Of a stretch of DNA of 64,000 nucleotides, positions 43,362-54,514 are shown one piece after another; position 1 is the stretch's first letter; each line of letters begins with the position of its first letter. This stretch comes from Blastococcus sp. LR1 (GTDB lineage: Bacteria > Actinomycetota > Actinomycetes > Mycobacteriales > Geodermatophilaceae): NCBI RefSeq assembly GCF_020166105.1, contig NZ_JAIUJY010000002.1:372001-436000 (forward strand), in the 5' to 3' direction. The notes beneath the pieces are model-generated. The model ran no database searches. It saw only the letters and a list, made by a program, of their open reading frames with translations, and was not told the origin of the DNA. A program made the position numbers and the translations under genes.

Positions 43362-44456
43362 GCCATCGCCGCGATCAGCGCCGCGGCCTCCTCGACCGAC
43401 GACGCCGCGACGAGCCGGACGAGCTTCTCGGTGTCCGGCTCCAGGTGCAGCGGGCGGCCGTCCGGGTCCAGCGCCACGCCCCCCGCGGCCAACAGCACCG
43501 CGAGCCCACCGGCGACGTCGTGCACGTGGGTGCCGCTGCGGTCGAGGTCGTGCCAGGCCGCGGCGGCGCCGTCGGCCACGACGCACAGGTCGACGGCGGT
43601 GCAGCCGCTGATCCGCACCCGCCGCGCGGTCGACGGCACCGAGACGGTGCGCCCCGACGGCCCGCTCGGAACGGCGACGGTGGTGCCGGGCCGCGGCGCG
43701 ATCGGCACGCCGTCCCGCTCCGCGCCGACGCCGTCCACCCCGGTCCACCGCCGTCCGGAGGCGAGGTCGGCGACCAGCCCGGCCACCGGGACGCCGTCCT
43801 GGACCAGCCCCGCCGAGAACGCCCACGGCGGGAGCCCGGCGGAGAAGTTGCCGGTGCCGTCCAGCGGGTCCAGCACGATCCAGGGCTCGCCGGCGCCGAC
43901 CGGGCTGTCGCTGCGCTCCTCGCTGAGGACGGTGACCCCCAGCCCGGACAGCGACTCGACCGCCGCCTCGTGCGCCGCCTCGTCGGCGGCCAGCGACGGG
44001 CTGCCGTCGCCCTTGATGCGCTCCACGCCGCTGTCCCGGGCGAGGCCGACGGCGATCTCCACCCGGCTCGCCGCCAGCGCGGCCAGGTGCCGGAAGCGGT
44101 CGGTCAGCGGTGCGTCCGCATCCGGGCCGGGGACCTCGCGCCACCGGTCGGTGCTGCCGTGCCGCACCCGCTCGCAGCCCCAGCCGGCGGCCAGCGCGAG
44201 CACGCCGGGGTGCTCGAGCGGCACGCCGGAGCGCCGGAGCAGGACCGCCTCGGCGAATCCTTCGTGGTGCCACTGACGACGGACCAGCGCCGCCTGCCCC
44301 TCGCCCACGAGCACCCGCAGCCGCGGATCGTGCACCCCCGGCGCGAGCGCCGCCGGGGACAGCCCGAGACCCAGCGCCGCGGTGCGCACGTCCGCGCCGC
44401 TCACCGCCACCCGCAGGTCCGTGTCCGGCACCGGCCGGCGGCGCAGGAACCAGCGG

Positions 44457-44464
<8 letters not shown>
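43358..44464 (-). CDS. Inositol monophosphatase-family protein with N-terminal extension
   Basis: 368 residues. The C-terminal 250 are an IMPase/FIG superfamily Mg2+-dependent phosphatase: [23 protein letters not shown] (first metal motif, Glu pair), [12 protein letters not shown] (DPxDGT motif) and [17 protein letters not shown]. The first 110 residues carry [19 protein letters not shown] and [15 protein letters not shown], not part of IMPase and not recognised. Substrate (inositol phosphate, histidinol phosphate, PAP or NADP) unknown. It starts inside the ppc 3' end: GTG 44464 overlaps ppc by eight bases, so the two are coupled. Confidence 0.82.
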
Positions 44465-47261
<2,797 letters not shown>

Positions 47262-47353
47262 CGCCCGAGTATCGGGGACGGAGGTGACGGACTCATGTCG
47301 TGAGCGCGCCGTCGTTCAGCCGACCGGCCACCGCGGCCGCGCTACGGGGGCGG

Positions 47354-47395
47354 GTGCCGCGGCACAGCGCGGACGCGGCATCCGCACCGCGGCAC
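47354..47395 (-). terminator. Hairpin terminator after the TPR gene
   Basis: GTGCCGCGG at 47354-47362 pairs exactly with 47387-47395 around a 24-base GC-rich loop, 21 bases beyond the stop of the TPR gene and upstream of ppc. Confidence 0.55.
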
Positions 47396-47415
47396 CGACA
47401 GAGCGCCGCGGTCGT

Positions 47416-48279
47416 TCAGCTGTCGCGCTCGAGCTCCTGCAGGCACTGCGCCGCGAGGGAGTCGCCGGCGGCGGCACCGAGGCGGAACTGCTCGACCGCA
47501 CCCTCGAGGTCACCGCGGTCGGCCAGCAGCACCGCGAGGTTCTGGTGGCAGTAGGTGTCCCCCGCGGCGATCCCGCTGCGGTAGGCCTCCTCGGCGGCTT
47601 CCTCGTCGCCGAGCTCCTCGCGGTAGAGGTTGCCCAGCGGCAGCCAGGCCACCTGCTCGCCCAGCTTCGCGCCGCGCTCGAGCACCGACCGGGCCTCGGC
47701 GGGGCGGCCGGTCTCGCGCAGCAGGTGGGCGAGGTCGGCGCGGGCGGCCGGGAAGTGCTGCTGGCCGGCGCGCAGATCGTCCTCCAGCGACGGGTCGAGC
47801 GACGAGCACCAGCGCCAGCACGCGACGACGGCCGCGGCCTCCTCGTCGCCAGCGGCCGCGAACTCCTCGGCCACGGCCATCGCCTGGTCCCGCTCGCCCT
47901 GCTCGCGGAGCAGGAAGGCCAGCTGCAGCCCGCCCTCCATGTCGCCGGCGGCCGCGGCACCGCGGTAGGCGCGCATGGCGCCGGCGAGGTCGCCCAGGTC
48001 CTCGAGCACCAGGCCCAGGTTCCGCCACGCGTCGGCCTCGCCACCGCGCAGCGCGACCTCGTAGGCGTCGACCGCCTCCTCCCACCGGTTCTGCGCCGCG
48101 AGGGAGTTGCCGAGGTTGAAGGCCGCCATGCTGTCGCCGAGCTCGAAGGCGCGCCGGAAGCACGTCTCGGCGTCCGTCTGCCGGCCGACGTCGGCCAGGT
48201 CGCAGCCGAGGTCGATCAGCGCGTCGGCATCGTCGGAGGCAAGCAGCCGCCGCATGCGCGCATCGAGGTCCTCGGTCAT
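47416..48279 (-). CDS. Tetratricopeptide/Sel1-repeat protein
   Basis: 287 residues, nearly all TPR/Sel1-type helical repeats of 34-36 residues: DAETCFRRAFELGDSMAAFNLG, EAVDAYEVALRGGEADAWRNLG, AMRAYRGAAAAGDMEGGLQLA and further degenerate units to AVEQFRLGAAAGDSLAAQCL. No signal peptide or membrane helix; cytosolic protein-interaction scaffold. ATG 48279. No known partner is implied by the neighbours. Repeats number about seven. Confidence 0.85.
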   Translation of the reverse strand: MTEDLDARMRRLLASDDADALIDLGCDLADVGRQTDAETCFRRAFELGDSMAAFNLGNSLAAQNRWEEAVDAYEVALRGGEADAWRNLGLVLEDLGDLAGAMRAYRGAAAAGDMEGGLQLAFLLREQGERDQAMAVAEEFAAAGDEEAAAVVACWRWCSSLDPSLEDDLRAGQQHFPAARADLAHLLRETGRPAEARSVLERGAKLGEQVAWLPLGNLYREELGDEEAAEEAYRSGIAAGDTYCHQNLAVLLADRGDLEGAVEQFRLGAAAGDSLAAQCLQELERDS

Positions 48280-48348
48280 GCCGACGATGATCGCGGCGCG
48301 GAGGCCGGTTCCGCGCCCCCCGGCGGCTCCACCTCACCCCAAGGGATC

Positions 48349-48389
48349 GCCCCGGGGCCGATCGGTCACCCGATCAGCTGCCCCGGGGC
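48349..48389 (-). terminator. Two-stage hairpin terminator after the F420 oxidoreductase gene
   Basis: GCCCCGGGGC at 48349-48358 can pair with the same palindromic word at 48380-48389, enclosing a 6-bp stem GATCGG/CCGATC (48360-48365/48370-48375) with a TCAC loop. It begins six bases after the minus-strand gene's stop. Confidence 0.65.
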
Positions 48390-48394
48390 CCCGA

Positions 48395-49375
48395 TCAGCT
48401 CCCGAAGGCCTCCCGCCAGGCGGGCAGCAGCTCGTTCCGCGTCCACTCCAGGTAGGGCTCCTGCTGGTCCCCGCCGATCTGCACGAGGGCCAGGTGCGTG
48501 AAGCCCGCCTCGGCGAACTCCTTGGCCCCCTCGATGACCGCCCCGACGTCGTCGCCGCACGGGATCGAGCCCTCGACGTCCTCCTCGCGGACGAACTGGG
48601 CCGCGGCGTCGAAGGCGATCGGGCCGGGCAGCTCGGAGTTGACCTTCCAGCCGAAGCCGAACCAGCGGAACAGCGAGTGCGCCCGGTTGACGGCAGCGGC
48701 CTTGTCGGTGCCGAAGCTGATCGGCATCTGCGCGACGCGCGGCTTTCCCGCACCGCCGGCGGCGTCGAACGCCTCGACGAGCTCGGGCTTGGGCTCGGTG
48801 GCGATCAGGACGTCGGCCAGCTCACCGGCGATCCGCGAGGCCTGCTTGCCGCCCGACGCCACCCCGATGGGCACCCGCTTCTCCGGCAGGTCCCAGAGCT
48901 TGGCGGACTCGACGTCGAAGTGCTGGCCGCGGAAGTTCGTGTAGCCGTCGCCGTCGAAGAGCTCCCGGATGATCTGGATGGCCTCCATGAACATCTCCTG
49001 GCGGACGTCGGCCGGCGGCCAGCCCTGCCCGACGACGTGCTCGTTGAGGTTCTCTCCCGAACCCAGGCCGAGGGTGAAGCGCCCCTCGGACAGGATCTGC
49101 AGCGTCGCGGCCTGCTGGGCGACGACCGCCGGGTGGTACCGGAAGGTCGGGCAGGTCACGTAGGTCATCAGCGGGATGCGGCTGGTGGCCTGTGCGACCG
49201 CCCCGAGCGTCACCCAGGCGTTGGGCGAGTGGCCCATCTCGTCCAGCCACGGGAAGTAGTGGTCGCTGCTCACCGCGAAGTCGAAGCCGACCTCCTCGGC
49301 CCGCACCACGTGGCCGACGAGCTCCCTCGGCCCGGCCTGCTCGGTCATCATCGTGTAGCCCAGCTGCATCGCCAT
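48395..49375 (-). CDS. F420-dependent LLM-class oxidoreductase
   Basis: 326 residues. TIM-barrel flavin/F420 oxidoreductase of the luciferase-like monooxygenase family, in the group of TIGR03557 proteins (FAVSSDHYFPW near residue 35, GRFTLGLGSGENLNEHVVGQGWPP, IRELFDGDGYTNFRGQHFDV, VPIGVASGGKQASRIAGELADVLI). HYF and GSGENLN match the F420-dependent glucose-6-phosphate dehydrogenase type of site. ATG 49375 is preferred over an upstream start; an ATG two codons further is also possible. Substrate unknown. Confidence 0.9.
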   Translation of the reverse strand: MAMQLGYTMMTEQAGPRELVGHVVRAEEVGFDFAVSSDHYFPWLDEMGHSPNAWVTLGAVAQATSRIPLMTYVTCPTFRYHPAVVAQQAATLQILSEGRFTLGLGSGENLNEHVVGQGWPPADVRQEMFMEAIQIIRELFDGDGYTNFRGQHFDVESAKLWDLPEKRVPIGVASGGKQASRIAGELADVLIATEPKPELVEAFDAAGGAGKPRVAQMPISFGTDKAAAVNRAHSLFRWFGFGWKVNSELPGPIAFDAAAQFVREEDVEGSIPCGDDVGAVIEGAKEFAEAGFTHLALVQIGGDQQEPYLEWTRNELLPAWREAFGS

Positions 49376-49408
49376 GCAGCCGCCGCTACCCGAGGGGAGC
49401 CCGGGCAA

Positions 49409-50590
49409 TCAACGCTCGGCCGTGAGCGCCTCCCGCATCTTGATCTTCCCGCCGGTGCGCAGCAGCGCGCCGGCGTAGATCCGCCCGCCGAGCCGCACGA
49501 CCAGAGCGACGGCGATCAGCATCAGGACGACGGCGACGCCGATCTCCCAGATGGCCACGTTCCCGGCCGCCTGCCGCACCGGCATCACCAGCGGCGAGAG
49601 CCCGGGCACGAACGAGGTGACCCGGGCGAGCGTGCCGTCGGGATCGCTCGCGGCCTGCACGCCGACGATGAACCCGCCGGCGAGCACCAGCGTCAGCGGC
49701 ATGATCACCGTGTTGAGGTCCTCCTGCCGGCTCACCAGCGAGGCGGCGACGGCGAAGATCGAGGCGTAGAGGGCGTACCCCAGCACGAACCAGGCGATCA
49801 CCGAGACCGCGGTGCCGATCAGGTCGCCCGGGACGTCGACGATGTCGAACGCGATGGCCCCGCCGACCCCGACCCCGGCGATGAGCACGATCTGCGCCAG
49901 GCCCAGCACGCCGAGGCCGAGGATCTTGCCGGCCAGCAGCTGCCAGGGCTTCATCGTGGCGAGCAGCAGCTCCACGACCCGGCTGGCCTTCTCCTCGACC
50001 ACGCCCTGCGCGACGAACTGCCCGAACAGGATGAGCAGGGTGTAGAGCAGCGCCGCGCCGATCAGCGCCACCAGGATCTTCTGCTCGTCAGCGTCGGCAT
50101 CGGGGTCCAGCGCCTCGACGGCCACCTCGGGCGCCGCCAGGTCGGTGATGCCGGCCGCCGTCAGCTGCTCCGCGACCGCCAGCTGGGTGACCGCACCCCC
50201 GACGAGGGCCTCGACGAACCCGTCGCTCGACTGCACGAGCAGCCGCGGGTCGGACTCCCCGGCCAGCAGGGCGCCCTCGACGTCCTCGGCCTCCACCGCC
50301 TCCCGGGCGGCCGCCTCGTCGTCCAGGTCGACGACGACGACGTCGGTGTCGAGCGCCTCGCCCTGGGCCTGGAGCGCCTGCTCCAGCTGCGCGGAGCTGC
50401 CCACGACCCCTACCCGGGTCTCGTTCTCCCCCGAGCCCACCGCGACCTGGAACCCGAGGAGGCCGAGCAGGATCACGAGGATCACGACCGAGCTGATGAT
50501 GAAGTTCTTGTCGCGGAGCCGGGCGGAGATCTCCCGGGCGGCGACCAGCCGGACCAGTGCGGTGCTGCTCAGCGTGCGCGGCTCGCTCAC
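49409..50590 (-). CDS. ABC transporter permease (NatB-like, ABC-2 type)
   Basis: 393 residues. One N-terminal membrane helix (IISSVVILVILLGLLGFQVAV), a large extracytoplasmic domain (about 50-165), and a cluster of five membrane helices from residue 170 (LVALIGAALLYTLLILFGQFVAQGVVEEKASRVVELLL) to the C-terminus. This is the ABC-2/NatB arrangement, and the EEKASR motif is the cytoplasmic coupling helix. GTG 50590 overlaps the ATPase stop by four bases. Likely exports Na+ or a small hydrophobic compound; not distinguishable. Confidence 0.88.
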   Translation of the reverse strand: MSEPRTLSSTALVRLVAAREISARLRDKNFIISSVVILVILLGLLGFQVAVGSGENETRVGVVGSSAQLEQALQAQGEALDTDVVVVDLDDEAAAREAVEAEDVEGALLAGESDPRLLVQSSDGFVEALVGGAVTQLAVAEQLTAAGITDLAAPEVAVEALDPDADADEQKILVALIGAALLYTLLILFGQFVAQGVVEEKASRVVELLLATMKPWQLLAGKILGLGVLGLAQIVLIAGVGVGGAIAFDIVDVPGDLIGTAVSVIAWFVLGYALYASIFAVAASLVSRQEDLNTVIMPLTLVLAGGFIVGVQAASDPDGTLARVTSFVPGLSPLVMPVRQAAGNVAIWEIGVAVVLMLIAVALVVRLGGRIYAGALLRTGGKIKMREALTAER

Positions 50591-51501
50591 GCCGCCACCT
50601 CCTCGGCGGTCGGAGCGGCCACGGCGCCGCGGAACAGCTCCACCAGCGTCGGCTGCTGCCAGGCGAAGTGGGTGACCCGGCCGGTGCGCAGGGCCGCGGC
50701 GAGGACCGACTGGTCGTCGGCGCCGTCGGACAGCTCGAGGATCGTGTCGCCTGCCTGCTCGGACACCACCCGGGCCCCGGGGACGGCGTCCGCCCACTGC
50801 GGACCGGCGTCGGGAACCACGACCCGCAGCAGCCGGCCGGCCTCGCGGCGACGGAGCTCGTCGACCGTGCCGGTGGCGACCATGCGACCGCGGGCGAGGA
50901 TGCCGACGGAGTCGCAGAGCCGCTCCACGAGGTCGAGCTGGTGGCTGGAGAAGACGACGGGAACGCCCGCCCGAGCCTGGTCGAGCAGCGCCTCGGCGAG
51001 CGAGTCGACGCCGATGGGGTCCAGGCCGGAGAAGGGCTCGTCGAGGATCAGCACCTCGGGCCGGCTCACCAGGGCCGCGGCCAGCTGCACCCGCTGCTGG
51101 TTGCCCAGGGAGAGCTTCTCGACGGCGTCGTTGCGGCGTTCGCCGAGGCCCAGGCGCTCGACCCACTCGCCGGCCGACGTCGTCGCGGCGCGGCCGTCCA
51201 TGCCGTGCAGGCGGGCGAAGTAGGCGACCTGCTCGGCCACCTTCATCTTCGGATAGAGCCCGCGTTCCTCCGGCATGTAGCCGATCCGGCGCCGGGCCGA
51301 CTGGTCGAGGGCGCGACCCTGCCAGCGGACCTCCCCGCCGTCAGGCGCGACCAGCCCCATGGCGACGCGCATCGTCGTCGTCTTCCCGGCGCCGTTGGAG
51401 CCGCAGAACCCGAACATCGAACCGGGCTGCACGGCGAAGCTCACGCCGTCGAGCACCTGGTTCGCACCGAAGCTCTTGGTGAGCCCGTCGAACTCGAGCA
51501 C
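50587..51501 (-). CDS. ABC transporter ATPase (NatA-like)
   Basis: 304 residues. Walker A GSNGAGKTTTM, signature LSLGNQQRVQL (LSxGN form), Walker B VLILDEPFSGLDP and H-loop SSHQLDLVE. The C-terminal 85 residues form an extra domain usual in drug and NatA-type exporters. GTG 51501 is chosen because AGGAGG lies four bases before it; an upstream ATG-type start would add eight residues. Forms an exporter with the coupled permease. A 19-base palindrome (51532-51550) lies in its promoter region. Confidence 0.92.
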   Translation of the reverse strand: MLEFDGLTKSFGANQVLDGVSFAVQPGSMFGFCGSNGAGKTTTMRVAMGLVAPDGGEVRWQGRALDQSARRRIGYMPEERGLYPKMKVAEQVAYFARLHGMDGRAATTSAGEWVERLGLGERRNDAVEKLSLGNQQRVQLAAALVSRPEVLILDEPFSGLDPIGVDSLAEALLDQARAGVPVVFSSHQLDLVERLCDSVGILARGRMVATGTVDELRRREAGRLLRVVVPDAGPQWADAVPGARVVSEQAGDTILELSDGADDQSVLAAALRTGRVTHFAWQQPTLVELFRGAVAAPTAEEVAA

Positions 51502-51531
51502 ATGTCCTCCTGCGTCTCGTTGCACCTGAAC

Positions 51532-51550
51532 ACCGACCGTATCGGTCGGT
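51532..51550. promoter_or_regulatory. Candidate TetR-family operator (8-bp inverted repeat, 3-base centre)
   Basis: ACCGACCG-TAT-CGGTCGGT is a perfect palindrome lying 31 bases upstream of the ABC ATPase start and 41 bases upstream of the divergent UdgX start. The sequence form matches actinobacterial TetR operators. No tetR gene is adjacent in the window. Confidence 0.65.
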
Positions 51551-51590
51551 CCGCCTCGCGCGGCACCGCCGTCTGGGGTGTCATCGGGCG

Positions 51591-52259
51591 ATGAGCGAGC
51601 GCGACGGCGGAGCGGAACCCCCCGAGGGCGTGGGGCTCGAGGGCCTGCGGGCCGCCGCGGCCGGGTGCCGGGCGTGCGAGCTGTGGCAGGACACCACCCA
51701 GACGGTCTTCGGCGAGGGTCCCGAGACCGCGCGGGTGGTCTTCGTCGGCGAGCAGCCCGGCGACCAGGAGGACCGGAAGGGCGAGCCGTTCGTGGGGCCG
51801 GCCGGACGACTGCTGGACAAGGCGCTGGCCGAGGCGGGGATCGAGCGTCGCGACAGCTACATCACCAACGCCGTGAAGCACTTCTCGCACACCGTGAAGG
51901 GCAAGCGCCGCATCCACCAGACGCCGCGGCCCGAGCACCTGCGCGCCTGCCGCCCGTGGCTGGACGCCGAGTTCGCCGTCCTGCAGCCGGAGGTGGTGGT
52001 GGCGCTGGGGGCGACGGCGGCGAAGTCGCTGATCTCGCCGTCGTTCCGGATCACGCAGGACCACGGCCGGCTGATGCCGTGGACTCCCCCGGGCACTCCC
52101 GCGCCCACCGAGGACGACGACGAGGACGCCGCGCACCAGACCTGGATCCTCGCGACCACGCACCCGTCGGCGATCCTGCGCACGCCCGACGAGACGCGGG
52201 ACGCCGCCTACGCCGCGCTGGTCGCCGACCTCACGGTGGTCGCGCGCGCCTTGGCCTAG
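51591..52259 (+). CDS. udgX: Uracil-DNA glycosylase UdgX
   Basis: 222 residues, family-4-like. Motif A is GEQPGDQEDRKG, motif B HPSAILR. The UdgX-specific loop KRRIH is present (GKRRIHQTP): in characterised UdgX its His attacks the abasic site and leaves a covalent enzyme-DNA bond. Iron-sulphur ligands visible are CRAC near residue 26 and CRPWL near 119; the third family-4 Cys position is VKHF, a His. An acidic insert EDDDEDAA is near residue 175. Divergent from the ABC exporter genes, sharing the TetR-type operator region. Confidence 0.92.
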   Translation: MSERDGGAEPPEGVGLEGLRAAAAGCRACELWQDTTQTVFGEGPETARVVFVGEQPGDQEDRKGEPFVGPAGRLLDKALAEAGIERRDSYITNAVKHFSHTVKGKRRIHQTPRPEHLRACRPWLDAEFAVLQPEVVVALGATAAKSLISPSFRITQDHGRLMPWTPPGTPAPTEDDDEDAAHQTWILATTHPSAILRTPDETRDAAYAALVADLTVVARALA

Positions 52260-52263
52260 CGGC

Positions 52264-52322
52264 AGCGATGTGCGCCTGCGGCGGGTTCCGGGGCCCGGAA
52301 GGCGCCACAGGTGCACATCGCT
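52264..52322. repeat. Palindromic element between convergent genes (15-bp arms)
   Basis: Arms 52264-52278 and 52308-52322 match at 14 of 15 positions (AGCGATGTGC...GCACATCGCT core) with a GC-rich centre that can extend the stem. It lies five bases after the udgX stop and before the MFS stop, so it may terminate both. It is a different sequence family from the 2214 and 3200 palindromes. Confidence 0.75.
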
Positions 52323-52334
52323 CCAGGGACAGCG

Positions 52335-53654
52335 TCACTCCACCGTCGAGCGCGAGGCGCGGAAGAGCCAGAACGAGGGCACCAGCAGCGCGACGGCGAC
52401 CATCGCCAGCACCACCACGATGCCGCCGGACACCATCGCCGTGGTCACGCCCGCAGCACTCGCCAGCGCGCCCGCGCGGAGGTCGCCCAGCCGCGGCCCC
52501 CCGGCGACGACCACGATGAACACGCCCTGCATCCGGCCGCGCATCTCGTCGGGCGCGGCCAGCTGCAGCATCGAGGAGCGCAGCACCGCGCTCACCATGT
52601 CGCCCGCCCCGGCGACGGCGAGGAAGAGGACGGCCAACCAGAGCGAGTCGGACAGACCGAAGCCGATGGTGGCCACGCCCCACACCGCGATCGCGCCCAG
52701 CACCGCGGCGCCCTGCCGGTCGATCCGCGAGACCCACCCCGAGGTCAGCCCCATGACCAGCGCGCCGATGGACACCCCGGCGAACAGCCAGCCGAGCGCG
52801 TTCGGGGAGTCGGCGAACCGGCCCTCCGACAGCTCCGGGAAGACCGCGTTCGGCCAGGCGAAGCACATCGCGATGATGTCGACGACGAAGGTCATCAGCA
52901 GCACCGGCTGCGTGCGCAGGAAGGTGAAGCCCTCCCCCACGCCCCGGATGGCGGCCCCCAGCTTCAGCTTCACCACGCGGCCGCCCGGCGGGAGGGACGG
53001 CAACCCGCGCAGCAGCAGCGCCGCGGCGAGGAAACCGAGAGCGTCGATCACGTAGGTGAGGAACAGCTCGCCCGAGGCGATCAGCACCCCCGCGAGCAGC
53101 GGCCCGGCGATCACCCCGGCCTGCCGCACGGTCATCGCCAGGGCGTTCGCCGCCGGGATGAGCTCGGTGCCGACGAGCGCCGGGATCGACGCGCTGCGGG
53201 CCGGCTGGTTCACCGCGGAGAAGCCGGAGACGAACGCGGTCAGCACCCACAGCAGCGCGAGGTTCCCGCCGCCGGGCAGCAGCGCCTGGACCGCCAAGAG
53301 CGCGCTGGTCACCGCGGCACCCGTCGACGTGATCAGCATCAGCTTCCGCCGGTCCATCACGTCGGCGATCGCCCCGCCGAGCAGCCCGAACACGACCAGC
53401 GGCACCAGCGCGACGATCGAGGTGAGACCGACGTACAGCGAGTTGCCGGTGAGTGCGTAGACCTGGAACGGGACGGCGACCAGCGTCATCTGCTGGCCGA
53501 TCATCGTCGCCGCGACACCACCGAACAGCCGGCGGTAGGCGGGGATCCGCAGCGGCGTCGTGTCCAGCGCCAGGCTGCGGCGCCTGCGCGCCGGCTCGGG
53601 CACCGGCTCCTCGATCCCGCGGTCGGGCTGCCCCGCGTCGACCGGGCCACTCAC
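52335..53654 (-). CDS. MFS transporter (EntS-type exporter)
   Basis: 439 residues with twelve predicted helices. Motif A is GGAIADVMDRRKLM after the second helix; FSAVNQPARSASIPALV is characteristic of the EntS/macrolide-efflux branch, which exports siderophores or drugs. Preceded by a Pro/Arg-rich cytosolic N-terminus of 20-30 residues. GTG 53654 was chosen; longer in-frame upstream starts run through the CGCTC-rich repeat zone and are low-complexity. Substrate unknown. It follows pdxH with an 79-base gap. Confidence 0.87.
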   Translation of the reverse strand: MSGPVDAGQPDRGIEEPVPEPARRRRSLALDTTPLRIPAYRRLFGGVAATMIGQQMTLVAVPFQVYALTGNSLYVGLTSIVALVPLVVFGLLGGAIADVMDRRKLMLITSTGAAVTSALLAVQALLPGGGNLALLWVLTAFVSGFSAVNQPARSASIPALVGTELIPAANALAMTVRQAGVIAGPLLAGVLIASGELFLTYVIDALGFLAAALLLRGLPSLPPGGRVVKLKLGAAIRGVGEGFTFLRTQPVLLMTFVVDIIAMCFAWPNAVFPELSEGRFADSPNALGWLFAGVSIGALVMGLTSGWVSRIDRQGAAVLGAIAVWGVATIGFGLSDSLWLAVLFLAVAGAGDMVSAVLRSSMLQLAAPDEMRGRMQGVFIVVVAGGPRLGDLRAGALASAAGVTTAMVSGGIVVVLAMVAVALLVPSFWLFRASRSTVE

Positions 53655-53667
53655 GGCGTCATCGGTT

Positions 53668-53735
53668 CGCTCGCGCGGACCGCTCCGCTCCTCGCTCGCT
53701 TGCGCTCGCTGCGATGCCCACGCTCCTGCTCGCTC
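53668..53735. repeat. CGCTC-rich low-complexity intergenic tract
   Basis: About 68 bases between pdxH and the MFS gene contain the words CGCTC and GCTCGC repeated many times with GCGA/CGAGC variants. It contains no coding pattern, no clean hairpin and no clear promoter. It reaches the pdxH stop codon. Confidence 0.6.
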
Positions 53736-54390
53736 ACGGCGCGAGCCGCTGGACGATCCAGCCCCCACCCTCCGCGTCGTCCCTCAGGAACCGCAGCCGG
53801 TCGTGCAGCCGGTCGCCGCCGCCCTGCCAGAACTCCACCCGCTCCGGGACCACCCGGTAGCCACCCCAGGTCGCCGGCCGGGGCAGCCGCCCCTCCGGCG
53901 TCTGCTCGTCCAGCAGCCGCACGCGCGCGGCGAGCTCGTCCCGGGAGTCCACGACCGTCGACTGCAGGGACGCCGCCGCGGCCAGCTGTGCCCCGCGGGG
54001 CCGCGGGTCCCAGAGCCCGTCGGAGGCGCTGTCGCCGATCCGCTCCACCCGGCCCGCTATCCGGACCTGCCGCTGCATCGGATGCCAGGGGAAGACCAGC
54101 GCCGCCCGCGGGTTCACCGCCAGCTGCGCGCCCTTGGCCGAGGCGTAGCTGGTGCCGAAGACGAGGCCCGCGGCGTCGTACCCCTTCATCAGCACGATGC
54201 GGGCGTCGGGCGCCCCGTCCGCGTCGGCCGTGGCGACGACGACGGCGTTCGGCTCGGGGAGCTCCGCGGCCACGGCGTCGCCGAACCAGCGGTCGAACTG
54301 CTCGAGCCACGTGGGGGCGAGGTCCTCCTCGGCGAAGCCGCCGGCGTCGTAGTCGCGGCGCATCCGGGCAAGGTCTGGCAGGTCAGGCAC
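53734..54390 (-). CDS. pdxH: Pyridoxamine 5'-phosphate oxidase
   Basis: 218 residues. FMN enzyme that oxidises pyridoxamine- or pyridoxine-phosphate to PLP. Motifs: PNAVVVATADADGAPDARIVLMKGYDAAGLVFGT, KGAQLAVNPRAALVFPW, RQVRIAGRVERI, and the C-terminal VPERVEFWQGGGDRLHDRLRF, which is the substrate-binding signature. Starts at GTG 54390 after GGGGAT. PLP made here supports SerC, encoded 1.4 kb away, but this link is general. Divergent from citrate synthase. Confidence 0.95.
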   Translation of the reverse strand: MPDLPDLARMRRDYDAGGFAEEDLAPTWLEQFDRWFGDAVAAELPEPNAVVVATADADGAPDARIVLMKGYDAAGLVFGTSYASAKGAQLAVNPRAALVFPWHPMQRQVRIAGRVERIGDSASDGLWDPRPRGAQLAAAASLQSTVVDSRDELAARVRLLDEQTPEGRLPRPATWGGYRVVPERVEFWQGGGDRLHDRLRFLRDDAEGGGWIVQRLAP

Positions 54391-54514
54391 ATCCCCATGC
54401 TGACATCGCGGCGCGGCCCCCCGTGTGCCGGGCGGGCGTCGACGGCCTAGGGTCGGCAGGCAATCGTGCGGCTCTCCAGTGCGCACGTGGTTCGCGCGCA
54501 GAGGAGCATGCGAG

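Noticed and set aside
48107-51223. A 1038-codon plus-strand frame across the TPR, F420 oxidoreductase and ABC genes
   Set aside because: It spans several well-supported minus-strand genes and has no domain; it is an artefact of high GC at third positions.
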